From the NCBI GenBank assembly GCA_019426215.1, contig CM033400.1:11454568-11518567 (forward strand): 64,000 nucleotides of DNA, in the 5' to 3' direction. How positions within the stretch are numbered: the first letter of the stretch is position 1; the number at the start of each line of letters is the position of its first letter. Source of the stretch: Buddleja alternifolia (Eukaryota > Streptophyta > Magnoliopsida > Lamiales > Scrophulariaceae). This document shows positions 23,384 through 33,934 of the stretch, in pieces. A program made the position numbers and the translations under genes. The notes below the pieces were generated by a model. That model saw only the letters and a program-made list of their open reading frames with translations. It made no database searches and was not told the DNA's origin.

Positions 23384-24711
23384 TAGAGACAGAATTGGAT
23401 GAAGTGGCCTTCTACAAAGTTGTAGATGTATGTCTTATCGTCACATGGGGACTTAAAGCATCAAATTCGGAGGTCTGTGGAGTATTTTATGAATAAAACA
23501 CTATCTCTGCGCTGGAAAACACGAAAGTGGCAGCTCCCATTTTTAGTAGGCGGAAAACAAGAGAATGGTAGTTCACATTCTAGGTAGGAGGAAAGTAAGT
23601 GAATGGTAGGTGGAAAACAAGGGAATGGTAGTTCTCATTCTTGGTAGATGGAAAGCAAGAGAATGGTAGGTGGAAAGAAAAGAGAATGGAAGGACATGTT
23701 CTTGGTAGGTGGATTTTTTTGCTATAAAAGGAGGATTGGAGGCCATCCTACAAACACACTTGAAAACACATTCCCCATTGGGGGCGCCTAAACACATCCT
23801 ATCATCATCTTCATCATCCTTAGATTAGTTATGAAGATTATCAAGAACCTTTGAAGGTGAAGAAATCAAGAAGCATGGAAGAGATGAAGATCGAAGTTCA
23901 ACCATCAAAAATACGAGGGAGTTTCTTAAATTTAGATTTGTTTTTGTCTATGAATATGAATCTTAATTTAAGTTCCTATCTTTTATCTTTTATGATGAAA
24001 TAGATTCTTCGAACTAAGGCCATGTTGAGGCTAAATTATGATAATTGAGTTATAAATTGTGTTTTTCATATTAATTCTATTGTTGCTTTGTGTCTTGATC
24101 TTGTTTGAATGCATCATATGCTTAGCTACCATATGCATGTTTTATTGCTTAAATTATTCGTTCGAGAGAAGGTAATTTAAGGTGCAAAGAGGATCATCAC
24201 ATAATCCGTAAAAAATAGGGAATTGCCCCTAGAGATAGGTAGAGATTCCCCGGTGCAGTTAGCCGGATTAATCCGGGGAAATTCTAGAACTTGAATGCAT
24301 GATTGTTGGTTAGATTCTCGGATATACATATTTAGAGAACCATCAATTAATCATAGGATTATTACAGCCGAGACATCGGGTAGTAATTATTTAATGTTTT
24401 TTCCATCAAAGCAACATTCGTCTAATAATATGAGAACATGTTTATAGTGAAAATTGATTAATTTATGCCAACACATGTGTGTTAGTTGCACTCTTCCATA
24501 GCTATCTTGATTTCGACATCTTGTTTCTTATATCTTACTTTCATAATATTTTAGTTAATTCTTGTTTTAGTTTAAGTTCTTCAATTTCTTTAAAATCATA
24601 AACTAAAGTACAAGTCCTTGAGGTTCGACAACCCGGACTTTATTGTCTACTTTATTACTACACACGACCAGTCCACTTACTGTTTAATACACGTAAAGCT
24701 TTTTCGTGTCA
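23381..24711 (+). repeat. LARD-2 5' LTR lacking its first 308 bp
   Basis: It aligns with 20370-21701 and 27801-29132, starting at tttagagacag. It ends TTCGTGTCA immediately before the primer site. The loss of the LTR start is the duplication junction, not a separate insertion. Confidence 0.9.
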
Positions 24712-24717
24712 AGTTTT

Positions 24718-24734
24718 TGGCGCCGTTGCCGGGA
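24718..24734 (+). promoter_or_regulatory. Primer-binding site, tRNA-Asp type
   Basis: TGGCGCCGTTGCCGGGA lies six bases after the LTR end. It is the primer site used by many Athila/Tat-type plant gypsy elements, complementary to the 3' end of tRNA-Asp. Confidence 0.85.
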
Positions 24735-24835
24735 ACTTGTTTAATTTTAGTTTTTGATTTTTTTGCAAGTTTTAAGTATTTATTTTATTTTTATTAAATT
24801 TTTCTATTTTTTTTTTCGTACACTATTACCTCGCA

Positions 24836-25795
24836 ATGGCTAGAAATTTTCCAGATATGACCCTTCCAGAGAATCAATTATGGCTGCAAAACGTCATTCA
24901 ATTCGCAAAGGATAGCAATTTTCCAGATATGACACTACCGGAGAATCAATTATGGCTGCAAAGCGTCGTTGAAGCATGTTATGCACAAGGGTTCTTTCCA
25001 CAACATTACCAAGAAAGAATTCCTACTCCAGCAGAACAACTTGATAACACCATTGGAGAGCTCCACTTTATGATGAAGGACGCAAGGCGGGAAATGAAGG
25101 AGATGAATCATCAACTCAAGCAACTAACGAGCGACATATCTGAGAAAGTACCATGGGCATTGCTTGGTACCACTGAGATAGATCAAAAGGAGGAATGCAA
25201 CACCTTGACGTTGAATGAGAGAAAGTTGGAAAATTCGAAAGCAGATTCCTCCAACGATGAGCATTCGACTCCAATCCTTTCTAAAGTTGTTGACATTCCT
25301 TTACGGTCTCCCCTAACCGCAAGTAAATCGGTACTCGATACCGATGATGGTAAGTTGTCAATGAATATAGAAGATGATATGGTTAATATCGATAACTGTG
25401 AGGTTTTTGAGCATCCACTTGACTTTGATTTGAATTTTCACACTGATGCTTTTGATCCTTTTAGTGTTGAGCACTTTCAGGAAAAACGAACCAATCATCT
25501 TCTACATCCCTACATCGTGGATTTCATCTATGTGAAAGTGATGGGTGAAGAACGACGAGACATTGTCTCTAACTTCGAAGAGAGCCCACAATACCATCCT
25601 AAGCATAGGCAAGAAAAGGTAATAGAGGTATTGAGGGACCATAAAAAAACTCGTGAGTGGATGATTGCTTGGTCTCAACCTAGGGTATTTATCACACACG
25701 ATGGACCAATCCTCAATACCAATATCCAAAGATTGAATCGATACCCAAGAGTGGAGTGGAGAACAAACAAAGCATTCATACGTCATCCTCCTTGA
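24836..25795 (+). CDS. LARD-2 gag-like ORF, 319 aa, function unknown
   Basis: An uninterrupted frame starts at the first ATG after the primer site, about 100 bp downstream. Residues 4-27 and 28-51 are a tandem duplication of about 24 aa, each beginning NFPDMTLPENQLWLQ. A predicted helical, charged stretch follows (MMKDARREMKEMNHQLKQL, about residues 78-97), then an acidic middle and a C-terminus with HPYIVDFIYVKVMGEERRD and a tryptophan-containing tail. There is no zinc knuckle, protease or polymerase motif. In non-autonomous LTR elements such an ORF usually replaces gag, so a structural role in the particle is plausible but inferred. It is the only intact ORF in the left half, in contrast with the decayed copies around it. 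Confidence 0.72.
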   Translation: MARNFPDMTLPENQLWLQNVIQFAKDSNFPDMTLPENQLWLQSVVEACYAQGFFPQHYQERIPTPAEQLDNTIGELHFMMKDARREMKEMNHQLKQLTSDISEKVPWALLGTTEIDQKEECNTLTLNERKLENSKADSSNDEHSTPILSKVVDIPLRSPLTASKSVLDTDDGKLSMNIEDDMVNIDNCEVFEHPLDFDLNFHTDAFDPFSVEHFQEKRTNHLLHPYIVDFIYVKVMGEERRDIVSNFEESPQYHPKHRQEKVIEVLRDHKKTREWMIAWSQPRVFITHDGPILNTNIQRLNRYPRVEWRTNKAFIRHPP

Positions 25796-25831
25796 GCCGA
25801 CCTGATAAAGTCAAGCTAGTGACTTTAAAAC

Positions 25832-25857
25832 AAGCGCTTCTTGGGAGGCAACCCAAG
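25832..25857 (+). promoter_or_regulatory. Conserved post-ORF hairpin motif
   Basis: Just after the stop codon, the palindrome aagcgctt (25832-25839) is followed by a 6-bp stem CTTGGG/CCCAAG around aggcaa (25840-25857). The motif gcgctt-ttgggaggcaaccc recurs after gag-like ORFs of plant Athila/Tat-type elements, from my recollection. Its function is unknown. Confidence 0.6.
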
Positions 25858-27479
25858 TTTGTAAGTTTTCTTTTCCTTTTGCTTTTGTTTTTGTTTTGTT
25901 TAGTTTGTTTCTTTATGTTGTGTTCTAGCATGCACTTTTAGCATGTATGTTTTCATATGCTTGATGGTTTGTTTGATAAGTATGTTGAGCATGTTATAGT
26001 AGCAATTCCCCGTTGTTTTGAGAGGCCTATTTTGATGAGATGAGTCTGATTTGGAACATATTTGTGATGAAGGATTGTTTTTCAACAATCCTTGATTATA
26101 AGTACTCTTATACCTTTTGCATGCGTTTATGTGAGACAACATTGGGGACAATGTTTAAGTTTGGGGGTATATGTGGGTAGTACTTTGTGGTTTTAATACA
26201 TTCATATGATTGATCACCATGTGTTTCCTATTTTTGTCATGTCATGTGTACCTCGTTTAGCTCAAGTTTGGGGGAATTTGTATGCTATCATGTTTATATG
26301 TGTTTATCAAATCAAGCATGGTTTTTTTTTTTTCGTCCTTCCAATTGATGCATTTAAATTGATTAACTTTAAAAAATGGCATGATTTTTTGAAATAATTT
26401 GAATTTAAATGAACATATATATATCTTTGAAATTGCTCATGGAGACCCTAGACTAGGATTGATTTCTTAGATGATTCACATTGCACAATAAATCGAGGGT
26501 AGAGGAGTTGAGAGGATAACCATCTTGAGACACTTAAGGAGTTTTTCCCGGAAAAATTAACTTAGATTTTTCATAAGGTTATAAGTTGAGTAGTAATTTT
26601 TTTATGCTAAACAATGAATTAAAAAGGTTGAAGTTTGGTATGACCACAAGTGGTCAGGCTAATATGTACTGGAGGTGAAAAGTTCCATGTCTATATACTG
26701 TACTATTATGCTAATTTGAGCAAAGCTCAAGCCAAAAAAAAGCGAATTGTTTAAAAGATCTAGTTTTATTTCGTGGTCTGTGACACTCGAGTGATTAAAT
26801 CCTTAGGAGTGTCTTTACACTTAATGCCCCAAAACTATCTAGTTTGGGAATTATTGATCTAAAGCTTGTTACATGGGTGCCATAGAAAGCCTAATGGAAT
26901 AAAACATGGTACATGATCTAGCCTTAATGAAGTTAATTGGAAAGTTTCATATGAATTGAAAGTTTGAATGTTTGAGATAATGAAATTTAAATGGCTATGA
27001 AATTTTCTATGATTCTTATGCTTTGTGTTTGATCATAAAGTTGATAGATATGGGATTAATGTCCAAAATTTGGTAAGGATGCCTCTCGACTATAATACCT
27101 TAGATTTATTTTCACTACACCCTATGGAGTCTTTTCCAGTATTGGTGTCACATGAGCAAAAGTAGTTGATATGTATATATATTTGTGAGCTGTAAAAGGA
27201 TGATTTTGTGCCATTTATTCTTGTTAATTATGTTGAGATGTATTCATCTGGTTGAGATTGAAAGTTTGTTAGATTTTGTGGGTATATCGTCTGCAAACCC
27301 TCACGAGACTATAACTCGTCCTTTGAGGTAACTCAAAGGTTTAAAGGCTTGTTGCACACGCTAAGTGCAATCGTTTACTCCACAAAAGTGAGTTCGTTTG
27401 TTGTTTTTGTTTTCTCCTTTTGGTTGATGATGTTTTTTGTGCCCTAAACCTTTTATTGCTCGAGGTCGAGCAATGGATA
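25858..27479 (+). other. LARD-2 non-coding 3' internal region with conserved hairpins
   Basis: It has only short chance frames. Colinear with LARD-1 it carries aacattg/caatgtt at 26138-26155, G-runs (aagtttgggggt 26157-26168), a GACACTC/GAGTGTC stem at 26782-26813 and a 20-bp palindrome ATTGCTCGAGGTCGAGCAAT at 27455-27474, just before the purine tract. The outer pair of that palindrome is A-T here and C-G in LARD-1. Confidence 0.72.
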
Positions 27480-27492
27480 AGTTTGGGGGAGT
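27480..27492 (+). promoter_or_regulatory. LARD-2 polypurine tract
   Basis: agtttgggggagt directly precedes the 3' LTR start TGATAGGAGTC at 27493. Confidence 0.85.
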
Positions 27493-29132
27493 TGATAGGA
27501 GTCATTTTTACGTGTTATTAAGCCCCTTTGCGTTTATGTTTTAGGTTCATTTATCGCTTGATTTTGTCACTTGTGCGTTTAATTCGTGCATTAAGTGATT
27601 TCAGGACTTAAGTGGATACAATCGAATAAAGGGTGGAAAAAGGACGTATAAAACAAGTTTAGGCCAAGATGTTTCACACCTCTACGACCAAACAAACAAG
27701 AAACAAGCTGGAGTTAGCCAAAATCATATTTTAGTACCATTTCCGCACACCTGGGCGCCAAATCAGAAACAACATCAACATTGGAACGTCATTTGGATAT
27801 ATTTAGAGACAGAATTGGATGAAGTGGCCTTCTACAAAGTTGTAGATCTATGTCTTATCGTCACATGGGGACTTGAAGCATCAAATTCGGAGGTCTGTGG
27901 AGCATTTTATGAATAAAATACAATCTCTGCGCTGGAAAACACAAAAGTGGCACCTCCCATTCTTAGTAGGTGGAAAACAAGAGAATGGTAGTTCACATTC
28001 TTGGTAGGAGGAAAGTAAGAGAATGGTAGGTGGAAAACAAGAGAATGGTAGTTCACATTCTTGGTAGATGGAAAGCAAGAGAATGGGTAGGTGGAAAGAA
28101 AAGAGAATCGAAGGACATGTTCTTGGTAGGTGGATTTTTTTGCTATAAAAGGAGGATTGGAGGCCATCCTACAAACACACTTGAAAACACATTCCCCATT
28201 GGGGGAGCCTAAACACATCCTATCATCATCTTCATCATCCTTAGATTAGTTATGAAGATTATCAAGAACCTTTGAAGGTGAAGAAATCAAGAAGCATGGA
28301 AGAGATGAAGATCGAAGTTCAACCATCAAAAATACGAGGGAGTTTCTTAGATTTAGATTTGTTTTTGTCTATGAATATGAATCTTAATTTAAGTTCCTAT
28401 CTTTTATCTTTTATGATGAAATAGATTCTTCGAACTAAGGCCATGTTGAGGCTAAATTATGATAATTGAGTTATAAATTGTGTTTTTCATATTAATTCTA
28501 TTGTTGCTTTGTGTCTTGATCTTGTTTGAATGCATCATATGCTTAGCTACCATATGCATGATTTATTGCTTAAATTATTCGTTCGAGAGAAGGTAATTTA
28601 AGGAGCAAAGAGGATCATCACATAATCCGTAAAAAATAGGGAATTGCCCCTAGAGATAGGTAGAGATTCCCGGGTGCAGTTAGCCGGATTAATCCGATGA
28701 AATTCTAGAACTTGAATGCATGATTGTTGGTTAGATTCTCGGATAGACATATTTAGAGAACCATCAATTAATCATAGGATTATTACCTCCGAGACATCGG
28801 GTAGTTATTATTTAATGTTTTTTCCACCAAAGCAACATTCGTCTAATAATATGAGAACATGTTTATAGTGAAAATTGATTAATTTATGCCAACACATGTG
28901 TCTTAGTTGCTCTCTTCCATAGCTATCTTGATTTCGACATCTTGTTTCTTATATCTTACTTTCATAATATTTTAGTTAATTCTTGTTTTAGTTTAAGTTC
29001 TTCAATTTCTTTAAAATCATAAACTAAAGTACAAGTCCTTGAGGTTCGACAACCCGGACTTTATTGTCCACTTTATTACTACACACGACCAGTCCACTTG
29101 CTGTTTAATACACGTAAGGCTTTTTCGTGTCA
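27493..29132 (+). repeat. LARD-2 3' LTR
   Basis: It is a complete 1640-bp LTR, followed by ATAAA (29133-29137) and the copia-2 RT. It differs from the solo LTR at 20062 by few substitutions (for example around 20520 versus 27950). The minus-strand frames in its direct-repeat block are not genes. Confidence 0.92.
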
Positions 29133-29872
29133 ATAAACATCGAGCATATTCTCCATGAAAGACTTGAGAGAAGCCATCCTTATCCTTATAATTCCCGTCT
29201 ATGGAGAAAGAGCGAATAGGATGATGGCCCCTCCCAAGCCCTTTGCTTAAAATAAATCCTAAAGCAATTTAGGGTAGAAGACCTGAGAAAAGGCTCTTGC
29301 CTAGTGAGGAATAGAAATGGGTAGACATAAACTATATCATGAATTACTTGAGAAGAACTTAGGATATATCCTTCTTCTATGCCCATAGAGAACTGATAGT
29401 GGACGTTTTATACTTACTCGACCTTGAGTCTGACAAAGAAGATTAAAATTCCACTTTAGGTTAGTATTTACCCTCAATTATGGAGTAGTAACTTGGTAAG
29501 GTTCCAAGTAAATTACTCCACTACTCAGAATGAATATGAAATTACCTTGGAGGCTTTCGAAGGGAACTGTTTGGATTTGAAGTTTATGGTAGAACTTCTA
29601 TTGGTCCCTAGTGCAGAGCTTGCATTGTCACTTTACTGTGATGAAATAAAGCTGATGCGTAGGAAAGGAACCGAGGTCTCACAAATCCAGACAAATTGAA
29701 GAGAGATACAACATCTCTTGAGAGATCGTTGGAGAGGGCAATGTGGCCTTATAGAAAATAAGCTCAGCTGATTAAACGGCTGACCCACTAACTGTGCCAT
29801 TATCACAGGCGGTGATAGAGCGACATCTTTTAGAAGATGGGTATTTAATACCATGGCGATTAGCATTGAGTG
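29133..29872 (+). pseudogene. Copia-2 RT end and RNase H remnant (copy 2)
   Basis: It is the second copy of 21702-22441 at a constant 7431-bp offset, with the same RNase H frame (29493-29699) and the same stops. Shared lesions show that the copia was already dead when it was duplicated. Confidence 0.88.
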
Positions 29873-29884
29873 CAAGTGGGAGAT
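29873..29884 (+). promoter_or_regulatory. Copia-2 polypurine tract (copy 2)
   Basis: It is the same caagtgggagat tract as at 22442, before the complete 3' LTR. Confidence 0.85.
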
Positions 29885-31150
29885 TGTTGGGTATGTGCCC
29901 TCGATGTCAATGAGGAGTTAGAATATAAGGCACGAGTTTATATTGTGCACCCTTTAATTAATATAAAGGCAATAGTATGTTGTTCGTATAATTCTTGATG
30001 GCATCTATAAGTCTTAAAGGAACAACTAGTCCGTGTGTATCAAGGCAAATCCTCGCACTCCTTATTGTAGTTAAGGAGATGGGCACTGGAAAGGTTTGAT
30101 ACTTGATCACTTAAATGGTTCGCAAGTCGGAAAATCTCAAATGGGCATTGAGATTCGTATGGACTTGTATGACACATTATCTAACAAAGAAGTGTCAGTC
30201 GAACACTATGGGATAGTGGGAGTTTGTGTCATATATACTTTGATGGGATTAGTGTATTTGAACACGGCTTATAGTAATCCGATCGTATAGGTTTTTACTC
30301 AGTGACTGTCAATGATTGGATTACTAATTATGATGGTATCTTTGAGCCTTAGACCTGAGGAGTATTGGTCACAGTGTGCTTGTGATGTTGGATTTTGTCA
30401 TCAGAGTAGTTAGGTCCAATTCACCAGTTGGTGGGGCCGACCTCAAAGTGCGTTCCCATGGGCAAGTAGCATGTGAGGTGATTGCCAATAGAGAATTCAC
30501 TTTCTCGAAAGTAAACGAGAAGTATCATATGCGATCATAGGTAAATGAGATTGAAAGTCTTCAGCCCGAGCTGATGAACTAGCTTGTGTTTAGTAATCTC
30601 ATATTACTATGATTCTTAGCATAACATAGAGTTTTGTAAGTTTGACATATTCCATGACTCTCACTCGATCGCAATACGTCAGTGAAGGGCTTATACTCAT
30701 ACGGTATCCATAATCTAGAGGTTCGTAATGACATAGTCATTTCGTACTCGATTGACATAGTCTAATTAATTTGTCCATAATCTAGAGGTTCATAATAACA
30801 TAGTCCAATTAATTAATTCATAACACACAATTCACATAACGTAAAATCCTCCACCAAAAATACTAGACAAAGAAAACTCTTCTTCCAACTCATTCTCGCC
30901 ATCCACCATGGAGATTGGAGATGGAGATTTCTCGGAGTTCGCTCCTGTATGATGATCTAGAGATGGTACAATTGAACCGTTAGAGAAGATTAAAGATTCG
31001 CGAGGATTAAAGATTGGATACGCAAAAAGGAAAGTTTTTCGTATTCATCTTTTTCTTGATTAAAATCGACGAAAGCCACAAGTTGATCTTGGTTTGGGAA
31101 TTTGAATCTATTTTTCATTTCCGTTGCACATGCCAGCAAGATTCCCAACA
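29885..31150 (+). repeat. Copia-2 3' LTR, complete (copy 2)
   Basis: It is 1266 bp, TGTTGGGTATG ... GATTCCCAACA, with matching inverted ends TGTTGGG/CCCAACA. The first 930 bp match the truncated copy at 22454. The copia-3 gag frame begins right after it, so copia-2 inserted into copia-3. ATAGA (31151-31155) is the candidate target duplication; the partner lies off the window. Confidence 0.88.
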
Positions 31151-31155
31151 ATAGA

Positions 31156-32276
31156 ATCTGGAGCGCTAATAGCATCATAAGGGTAAATCGGGTAATAAGG
31201 GAAAGGTGTAAGAAATTAGTGATGGAGAGAAGTTAGCGTTGCTAAATAGGTTTAGAAAGTTTCTGAAATATGAGAAGAAAGGAAAAGCTCCAAAGCATCA
31301 AGGACAAAATTCCTATCAAGCACCTCAATATTATGTCCCTTTCCCTTCATTGCTGATTTAGTACCAAGCGTCTTCTCCGCAGAATCTCTCAGCGCCAGTG
31401 GTGTCAAAACCACAAACTGCAAGGTTAACAAATGAACAAAAGAAGAAAATAAATCTTTGTTATAATTGCAGGAAACCAGGGCACTACCAGGTTAATTGCC
31501 CTTATCCAAATATATCCAAACCTACAAGGCAAGATTACTTGGATAGAAACCAATTTAAGAGCAAACTTCGTCAACAAGGTTTGCCAGTGGAATCAGAACC
31601 AGCGTCCGCACCTGAAGATTTGGAGTCTTCAGAAGAGAATATTGATGATGATGACTCAATGGACGATTCAGCACTAATCTCTCTCATGGACATAGATGAT
31701 GAAGCGTCTTCAGACTCACTATCTGAGGTAAATACTGAATTAGCTTATCCTCTCTCTTATGAAGAATTGCTTGCTTGACAAAGTAAAAGAATATTATAAA
31801 GATTGTCTAGATGCCACCAGACTATATCAAAATCACTCTGATGAGATAGCAACGCTCAGAGGTGAAAACGTGACGCTCAAAGCGGAGTTGCAAGTTCAGC
31901 AACAATGCATTGAGAGGAACCAATCACTTGAGACTGAAATCACTCAGTTGAAAGGTGATCTTTATATGGTAGTCAATAGAGAAGCTGAGCTGATCGCTGG
32001 ACTTGCTAAATCAAAGCAACTCGTCTCATCATTATCTAAAGCTTCAAGAAAGCTAGACAATGTGATTCAGGAACAAGATTATTTGGTAAAATTACCCGTT
32101 TAGGTTGCAATAAATTCGGTAAACAACCAAACAAAAAGGGTGTGTTCTTTGTTGAGAAAGTTTCAAAAAGTCATACACCTATTGAATCGAAGGACAATGG
32201 TACAGGCCAAATGAGAAAGCCAAAGCTGACCCAGGCAAGGGACAGACGAAAGTGAATGATTCACAAAGAAGGGTTT
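31156..32276 (+). pseudogene. Copia-3 gag remnant (CCHC, coiled coil)
   Basis: After the copia-2 LTR the frame reads LLNRFRKFLKYEKKGKAPK, then a CCHC zinc knuckle CYNCRKPGHYQVNC in the 126-codon frame at 31398-31778, then an acidic Asp/Ser stretch. An overlapping frame (31759-32103) has a long predicted coiled coil (LETEITQLKGDLYMV). Zinc knuckle, acidic linker and coiled coil is the usual order in SIRE-type gag-pol. Stops near 31360 and 31776 and a shift between the frames interrupt it. The CACTA element entered at the TTT of 32274-32276. Confidence 0.82.
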
Positions 32277-32630
32277 CACTACCACAAAAAAGTCCTATTA
32301 CAGCGCACCTATGACAGCGGTTTTGAAAACTGCTGTAATAAGTGGCATTCGGTTCGGACCTATGACAGCGGTTCGAGCCAAAACGCTGTCATAGGTTTCA
32401 GAAAAAAAGAAAAAAAAAATATTTTGAATGTGGCAGCGGTTCGGCCAGAACCGCTGCCAAAAAGCACACGTATGGCAGCGGTTCGGCCGAACCGCTGCCA
32501 CAAAGCGCACGTATGGCCGAACCGCTGCCAGAAGTGTACTTTGTGGCAACGGTTCTAGCCGAACCGCTGCCACAAACAGACATGTGCCAGCGGTTCGACC
32601 GAACCGCTGGCACAAGGGCCGGGTTTTCTA
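32277..32630. repeat. CACTA-1 5' terminal and subterminal repeats
   Basis: It holds at least six inverted units of the type ggcagcggttcgg-ccgaaccgctgcc, with spacers ending in cacgtatg or cacaaa. In En/Spm the element's own DNA-binding protein recognises subterminal repeats; these are the candidate sites here. Long frames in this block (for example 32428-32650) are artefacts of the repeats. Confidence 0.88.
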
Positions 32631-32639
32631 CAACTCGGC

Positions 32640-33480
32640 CCCCCTCACTCTCACTCTCACTATCACTAGATCTCACCTACTCACTCTCTCTCTCTCTCTC
32701 AACTCTCTCACCACCACCACCACCACCACCATCACCACCACCACCACCACCACCTCCACCATCGCGAGACCACCGTCCGCCGCCCCCCTCTCTTTTTCTC
32801 TCTCTATCTCTAGATATCTACCCCTCTCTCTCGGTTTTTCTCTCTCTCTCTCTCTCTCAACTCTCTCACCACCACCACCACCACCACCACCACCATCGCG
32901 ACCACCACCATCCGCCGCCCCCCTCCCTTTTTCTCTCTCTCTCTCGGTTTTTCTCTCTCTCTCTCGGTTTTTCTCTCTCTCTCTCTCTACCACCGTCCGC
33001 CGCCGTCACTCCGGTAATATCTCTCTCTCTCTTTCTCTCTTTCTCTTTCTAGATATATATATATGTGCATATATATGTATATATATATATATGTGCATAT
33101 ATATGTATATATTCTCTATATATATAAAATTAACTCTATATATATATATATAGATAGTGCCGACCTCCGCCGCCGCCGACCTCCGCCGCCGCCCGCCCGC
33201 CGCTGCCCCTGCCGCCCACCTCCGCTTCCGCCGCCGTGGTCCATTTAGTTTTGGTATTTTCTTTTAGATAAATATAAATATATATATATATATACACACA
33301 CACATAGAGTATGTATAGATGTATGTATATGTGGGTGTATGCATATATGAGTGTATGTATATATATTTGTGTATGTGTGCTTGTATTTGTGTATATGTGG
33401 GTGTATGCATATATGAGTGTATGTATATATATTTGTGTATGTGTGCGTGTATTTGTGTATGTGTGGGTGTATAAAAAATT
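32640..33480. repeat. CACTA-1 leader: CT, CCA, CCG, AT and GT microsatellites
   Basis: Runs of (CT)n and (ACC)n alternate twice (32680-32780, 32835-32990). Then come CCGCCG blocks (33160-33235), (TA)n and a GT-rich pair of 66-bp direct repeats (about 33325-33456, unit gtgggtgtatgcatatatga...). The 241- and 179-codon frames across it are pure low-complexity translations. It may form the transcript leader of the transposase gene. Confidence 0.85.
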
Positions 33481-33934
33481 TAAGGGAACTAGGAATTTGA
33501 CTGAATTTAGTATTAATTTTAGTTAGTCGGGTGTTAATTCCGTTTGATTTGAGATTAAATTGTGGTTATTTGGTGGTTTAGGGTACATTGATCCAACTGG
33601 TGATCTATATTTATACTTAGTTGCTGAAAATATAATGTTTTATCTATAGTTTTATGTGATTTATGTGATCCGACTGGTGATCAATATTTGTAGTTGCTGA
33701 AAATATAATTAATTAAGATTGAAATTGGATTTTAGCGGATCGTCAGATTCGAATTTTGTTGGATTCAACCTACCCGGGTGAAGATTAAGTCGAGAACTTG
33801 GTAGTAATTTTTGCGTTGTTACTCTGCTGAATTTTTTCTAGAATAATGGGAAATAAATTAAAATACAAATTATTTAATTAATTTAACTATCAACTGATGA
33901 TAAAATTGTTTAATTTGATTAATTCAGAATCAAA
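33481..33934 (+). other. AT-rich spacer upstream of the TNPD gene
   Basis: It has no coding signal. It includes gtgatccgactggtgatcaatatt-type short repeats (33586-33690). A promoter or leader intron could lie here but cannot be placed. Confidence 0.5.

Larger units (their letters stand above)
23381..29132 (+). mobile_element. LARD-2: non-autonomous LTR element with one intact ORF
   Basis: It has a 5'-truncated left LTR (23381-24711), tRNA-Asp-type primer site, one 319-codon ORF, a long non-coding 3' half, purine tract and complete 3' LTR (27493-29132) followed by TSD ATAAA. No pol domain is present. The left LTR lost its first 308 bp at the duplication breakpoint, so the left TSD is at the solo LTR instead (20057). 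The primer-site type and the motif after the ORF suggest relationship to Tat/Athila-like gypsy elements, which may supply enzymes. Confidence 0.88.

Noticed and set aside
32428..33153. Open frames of 179-241 codons in the CACTA-1 5' region
   Set aside because: They translate subterminal palindromes and CT/CCA/CCG microsatellites; composition is pure low complexity and no domain is present.
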